Shown: positions 5,794-8,828 of the stretch, piece by piece
Position numbering within the stretch: position 1 is the first letter of the stretch
How the letters are laid out: each line of letters begins with the position of its first letter
Source of the DNA: 70-18 sp041691815
GTDB taxonomy: Bacteria > Pseudomonadota > Alphaproteobacteria > Acetobacterales > Acetobacteraceae
Assembly: GCA_041691815.1 (NCBI GenBank)
Contig: JBEPTZ010000158.1
Span: forward strand, 1-8,828
Direction: 5' to 3'
DNA length: 8,828 nt
The notes under the pieces: model-generated
Seen by the model: the letters and a program-made list of their open reading frames with translations, nothing else
What the model was told of the DNA's origin: nothing
Databases searched by the model: none
Position numbers and translations under genes: made by a program

Positions 5794-6999
5794 CTACCCG
5801 ACCACCCCAGCCACCGCCAGGATCGCGGTCAGGCTGGCCGCCATGCCGCGCAGGCTCTCGCCTTCCTCGACATCGATCCACTCCTCCAGCGAATGCGCCC
5901 GCCCGCCACTGCCGCCGGAGCCGATCTTGATCGCCGGGATGCCGAGCGCCATCGGCACGTTGGCGTCGGTGGAGGAAACCACATGGCGCGGCGTGAAGCC
6001 GTGCGCGGTGATCGCCGCGGTGGCCAGTTTGACGATCTCGCTGTCCATCGACGTGGCGCCGGCCGGGCGGTCGCCGACCAGCTTGGCCTCGACGCTGATC
6101 GCCCCCTGCGCGGTGGAACGGGCATGGTTCTCGGCCTCCACCGCATAGCCCAGGATGGCATGGAACCGCGCCTCCAGCCGCGCCAGTTCGGCCGGCGATT
6201 CGGAGCGCAGGTCGATCTGCATCCAGCACTCGTTGGGAATCGCGTTGATCGAGGTGCCGCCGCCGGCGACGCTGGCGCTATAGGTGGTGCGCGGCTTGGT
6301 CGGCACCTGCACCCGCGCCAGCTCCACCATCGCCTGCGCCATCGCGTTCATCGGGCTGACCAGCCCGAACGCGCCGAAACTGTGCCCGCCCGGCCCGCGG
6401 AACGTCACCTTGAACCGCTTGGAGCCGACGCCGCCGACCGCGATATTGTCCATCTCCGGGCTGTCGACGGTGAAGAACGCCCTGATGCGGTCTTTGTACT
6501 CGCCCTTGTGGAACAAATGCCGCACCCCGCGCAGATCGCCCAGCCCCTCCTCGCCAACATCGCCAACGAACAAAATATCGCTATGGGTGCGGATGCCGGC
6601 AGCGTCCATCGCCCGGATGAACGCCAGCAGCACGGCGAGACTGCGGGTGTCATCGCCAACCCCCGGCGCGAACAGCTTTGTCCCCTCGCGCCGCACCTTC
6701 ACGTCGGTGCCGGCGGGAAACACCGTGTCCATATGCGCCGCCACCACAATCAGCGGCCCATTGCCGGCACCGCGCCGCAGCCCCATCACATTGCCGACCT
6801 CGTCCTGCTCGACATCCTCCAGCCCATGCGCGGCCAGCATGCCCTGGTACGCCGCCGCCCGCACCGCCTCGCCGAACGGCGGCGACGGGATCTCGGTCAG
6901 CGTGATGATGTCCTGCACGGTGCGGGCATGCTCGGCCTCCAGCACCGACGTCGCAGTGCGGTAGGCGGGGCTGGACATGATGGCGGCGGGGTCGGTCAT
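5794..6999 (-). CDS. M20 family metallopeptidase (PepT-like)
   Basis: This is a 401-residue M20-family metallohydrolase. With numbering from the ATG at 6999, the two-metal site is H89 and D91 (AAHMDTVFP), D116 (GVGDDTRS), E150/E151 (GDVGEEGLGD, with the catalytic Glu first), D180 (TVDSPE) and H369 (GRAHSLEEWID). H207 in RGPGGHSFG marks the dimerisation domain (about residues 185-300). No signal peptide is seen, so it is probably cytoplasmic. Family members cleave dipeptides, tripeptides, N-acyl or N-carbamoyl amino acids. The HMDTVFP, SKRFKVTFRGPGGHS and SSTDANVPMALG stretches resemble PepT-like proteins, but the substrate is unknown. An in-frame TTG 6 bp upstream is less likely: AGGA (7011-7008) is 8 nt from the ATG but only 2 nt from the TTG. 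The stop is 7 bp from that of the convergent aldo/keto reductase-like gene. Confidence 0.85.
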   Translation of the reverse strand: MTDPAAIMSSPAYRTATSVLEAEHARTVQDIITLTEIPSPPFGEAVRAAAYQGMLAAHGLEDVEQDEVGNVMGLRRGAGNGPLIVVAAHMDTVFPAGTDVKVRREGTKLFAPGVGDDTRSLAVLLAFIRAMDAAGIRTHSDILFVGDVGEEGLGDLRGVRHLFHKGEYKDRIRAFFTVDSPEMDNIAVGGVGSKRFKVTFRGPGGHSFGAFGLVSPMNAMAQAMVELARVQVPTKPRTTYSASVAGGGTSINAIPNECWMQIDLRSESPAELARLEARFHAILGYAVEAENHARSTAQGAISVEAKLVGDRPAGATSMDSEIVKLATAAITAHGFTPRHVVSSTDANVPMALGIPAIKIGSGGSGGRAHSLEEWIDVEEGESLRGMAASLTAILAVAGVVG

Positions 7000-7016
7000 C
7001 GACAAAATCCTATCAA

Positions 7017-7147
7017 GGAAGGAAAGGGTTCTTTTTTAAAAAAAAGAACCAAAAAACCATCCGCCTTGCAACGGCGGTGGGGCGGAGACATCGTACACTC
7101 CAATGGATGAAGTTTTTTTGCTTCTTTGTTTTCAAACAAAGAAGACT
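7017..7147. repeat. Multi-hairpin 3'-end repeat element, copy 2 (inverted)
   Basis: This copy is oriented opposite to copy 1, so read it on the minus strand. It begins 3 nt after the stop of the VWA gene with hairpin CTTCTTTGTTT / AAACAAAGAAG (7144-7121), then AAAGAAGCAAAAAAACTT (7127-7110), ATCCATT, a weaker GGAG / CTCC stem, the CCGCC / GGCGG stem inside the shared 20-nt block (7079-7060), and a last hairpin GGTTCTTTTTT / AAAAAAGAACC (7050-7027). The two A/T hairpins differ in sequence from those of copy 1 while the pairing is kept, including matching changes on both arms, so the fold seems to matter more than the exact bases. The GGAAGGAAAG flank at 7017-7026 resembles the GGAAGGAAG that opens copy 1, making the element roughly symmetric end to end. 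No coding potential is seen in this 142-bp gap. Confidence 0.8.
7051..7077 (-). terminator. Possible intrinsic terminator of the ATPase/VWA operon
   Basis: On the minus strand, the stem CCGCC / GGCGG with a 7-nt loop (7077-7061) is followed by ATGG and then six T residues (7056-7051). The stem is short and the T run is 4 nt away, so strength is uncertain. It is the central GC-rich hairpin of repeat copy 2, about 70 nt after the VWA stop codon. Confidence 0.4.
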
Positions 7148-8326
7148 TCACTTACTCAACTCCCGCGCCATCTCATCGATCCCCCCCAGCGTCAGCGGAA
7201 ACATCCGCCGTTCCATCGCCTGCCGGATCATGGCAACCGACATCGCGTGATCCCAGCCGCGTGCCGGCAACGGGTTCAGCCAGGCCGAGCGGCGGAAATG
7301 CGCGGTGATCCGTTCCAGCCACACCGCGCCGGCCTCGTCGTTCCAGTGTTCGACGCTACCGCCGGGGTGGCTCACCTCGTATGGGCTCATCGAGGCGTCG
7401 CCGACGAAGATCGCCTTGTAGTCCGGGCCGTAGGTGCGCAGCACTTCGTGGGTGGAGACCAGGTTGTCGCGGCGGCGGCGATTGGTTTTCCAGACATGCT
7501 CGTAGACACAATTATGGAAGTAGAAGTATTGCAGGTGCTTGAATTCGCCGCGTGCCGCCGAGAACAACTCCTCGCAAACCCGCACATGCTCGTCCATCGA
7601 GCCGCCGATATCGAGGAACAGCAGCACCTTCACGGTGTTATGCCGCTCGGGCACCATCTTCAAGTCCAGGCTGCCGGCGTTGCGGGCGGTGCTGTTGATG
7701 GTGTCGGGGATGTCCAGTTCGGTCGGCAGGCCCTGCCGCGCGAACCGCCGCAGCCGGCGCAGCGCCAGCTTGATGTTGCGGGTGCCGAGTTCAACGCTGT
7801 CGTCCAGATCGCGGAATTCCCGCCGGTCCCACACCTTCACCGCGCGGCGATGGCGGCTTTCGTCCTGGCCGATCCGCACCCCCTCGGGGTTGTAGCCATA
7901 GGCGCCGAACGGCGAGGTGCCGGCGGTGCCGATCCATTTGCTGCCGCCCTGGTGGCGGCCCTGCTGCTCGGCCAGGCGCTCGCGAAGCGTCTGCATCAGT
8001 TTGTCGAAGCCGCCCAGCGCTTCGATCTTGGCCATTTCCTCCGGCGTCAGCAGCTTCTCGGCCAGCTTGCGCAGCCATTCCTCGGGGATGTCGGTGGGCG
8101 CCACGCCCTCCTCGCGCTCCAGGCCCTTGAACACCTCGCCGAAGATGCGGTCGAAACGGTCGAGGTGCCGCTCATCCTTGACCAGCGCGGTGCGAGCCAG
8201 GAAGTAGAAATCCTCGAGGCTGTAATCCGCCACGCCGGCCTTCATGGCGCCGAGCAGCGACAGGTATTCGGTGATCGAGGCCGGCACCCCGCCGGCCCGC
8301 AGCGCCAGGATGAACTGCGCGAACAC
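7148..8326 (-). CDS. VWA domain-containing protein (CoxE-like), partner of the MoxR-type ATPase
   Basis: This is a 392-residue protein of the CoxE-like VWA group. Residues about 1-120 are a helical N-terminal region (FILALRAGGVPASITEYLSLL at the start). Residues 125-225 form a charged, Gly-rich linker, and about 232-392 form a VWA fold beginning KVLLFLDIGGSMDEHVRVCEELFSAA. The metal-adhesion motif is DIGGS (D239-S243), where the canonical DxSxS has Gly241 in place of the first Ser; D310 in FVGDASMSPYE probably serves as the downstream acidic residue. Such proteins pair with MoxR AAA+ ATPases and are thought to help metal insertion or assembly of a target complex; the client here is unknown. 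No signal peptide or membrane segment is seen. The start is GTG, chosen because FAQFILALRAGGVP is the typical beginning of the group; GGAGG lies 12 nt ahead inside the ATPase gene end. The two genes are 8 bp apart. Confidence 0.87.
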   Translation of the reverse strand: MFAQFILALRAGGVPASITEYLSLLGAMKAGVADYSLEDFYFLARTALVKDERHLDRFDRIFGEVFKGLEREEGVAPTDIPEEWLRKLAEKLLTPEEMAKIEALGGFDKLMQTLRERLAEQQGRHQGGSKWIGTAGTSPFGAYGYNPEGVRIGQDESRHRRAVKVWDRREFRDLDDSVELGTRNIKLALRRLRRFARQGLPTELDIPDTINSTARNAGSLDLKMVPERHNTVKVLLFLDIGGSMDEHVRVCEELFSAARGEFKHLQYFYFHNCVYEHVWKTNRRRRDNLVSTHEVLRTYGPDYKAIFVGDASMSPYEVSHPGGSVEHWNDEAGAVWLERITAHFRRSAWLNPLPARGWDHAMSVAMIRQAMERRMFPLTLGGIDEMARELSK

Positions 8327-8334
8327 CTTGCCCG

Positions 8335-8828
<494 letters not shown>

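Noticed and set aside
5704..7110. 468-residue plus-strand frame opposite the M20 gene
   Set aside because: It is rich in Arg, His, Gly and Ala without motifs. The minus strand carries a complete M20 metal site.

Overview
The window is high-GC DNA from what is most likely an alphaproteobacterium. The Acetobacteraceae/Rhodospirillales are my best guess. That guess rests on the GC-rich codon use, the phoU-phoB order, and the MoxR-type ATPase/VWA gene pair. It is inference, with no database search behind it. Genes are tightly packed and nearly every base is coding. No tRNA, rRNA, CRISPR array, transposase or prophage gene is visible.

Layout. (1) Bases 2-2910, plus strand: the 3' end of phoU, then phoB, a GloC-type metallo-beta-lactamase-fold hydrolase, and a glutamine-synthetase-family ligase. 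Gaps are only 8, 15 and 15 bp, so this looks like one transcription unit at the end of a phosphate-control operon. (2) Bases 2911-3036: an AT-rich, multi-hairpin non-coding element. (3) Bases 3026-4714: a divergent pair, an isochorismatase-like cysteine hydrolase (minus) and a D-2-hydroxyacid dehydrogenase (plus), sharing a 69-bp upstream region. (4) Bases 4788-5786: an aldo/keto reductase-like protein whose usual catalytic His is Ala. It converges, with a 7-bp gap, on an M20 metallopeptidase (minus). (5) Bases 7017-7147: a second copy of the element in (2), inverted. (6) Bases 7148-8828, minus strand: a VWA-domain protein preceded by the C-terminal part of a MoxR-type AAA+ ATPase cut by the window end.

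How the parts fit. PhoU and PhoB belong to phosphate-starvation signalling. The ATPase/VWA pair is a standard co-transcribed chaperone-like couple. The genes between them (amide-forming ligase, cysteine hydrolase, 2-hydroxyacid dehydrogenase, aldo/keto reductase-like protein, M20 hydrolase) are mostly small-molecule enzymes acting on amides, amines and hydroxy or oxo acids. They could serve one catabolic route, but their mixed orientation means they are not one operon and the link is unproven.

The most interesting non-gene signal is the pair of about 115-118 bp hairpin elements. Each starts within 11 bp of the stop codon of its upstream gene, in the same orientation relative to that gene. They share two exact blocks of 18 and 20 nt and each is capped at both ends by an A/T-rich hairpin. 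They look like members of a dispersed 3'-end repeat family that may act as terminator or mRNA-end structure. In one case the element also supplies the last codons of the convergent gene.
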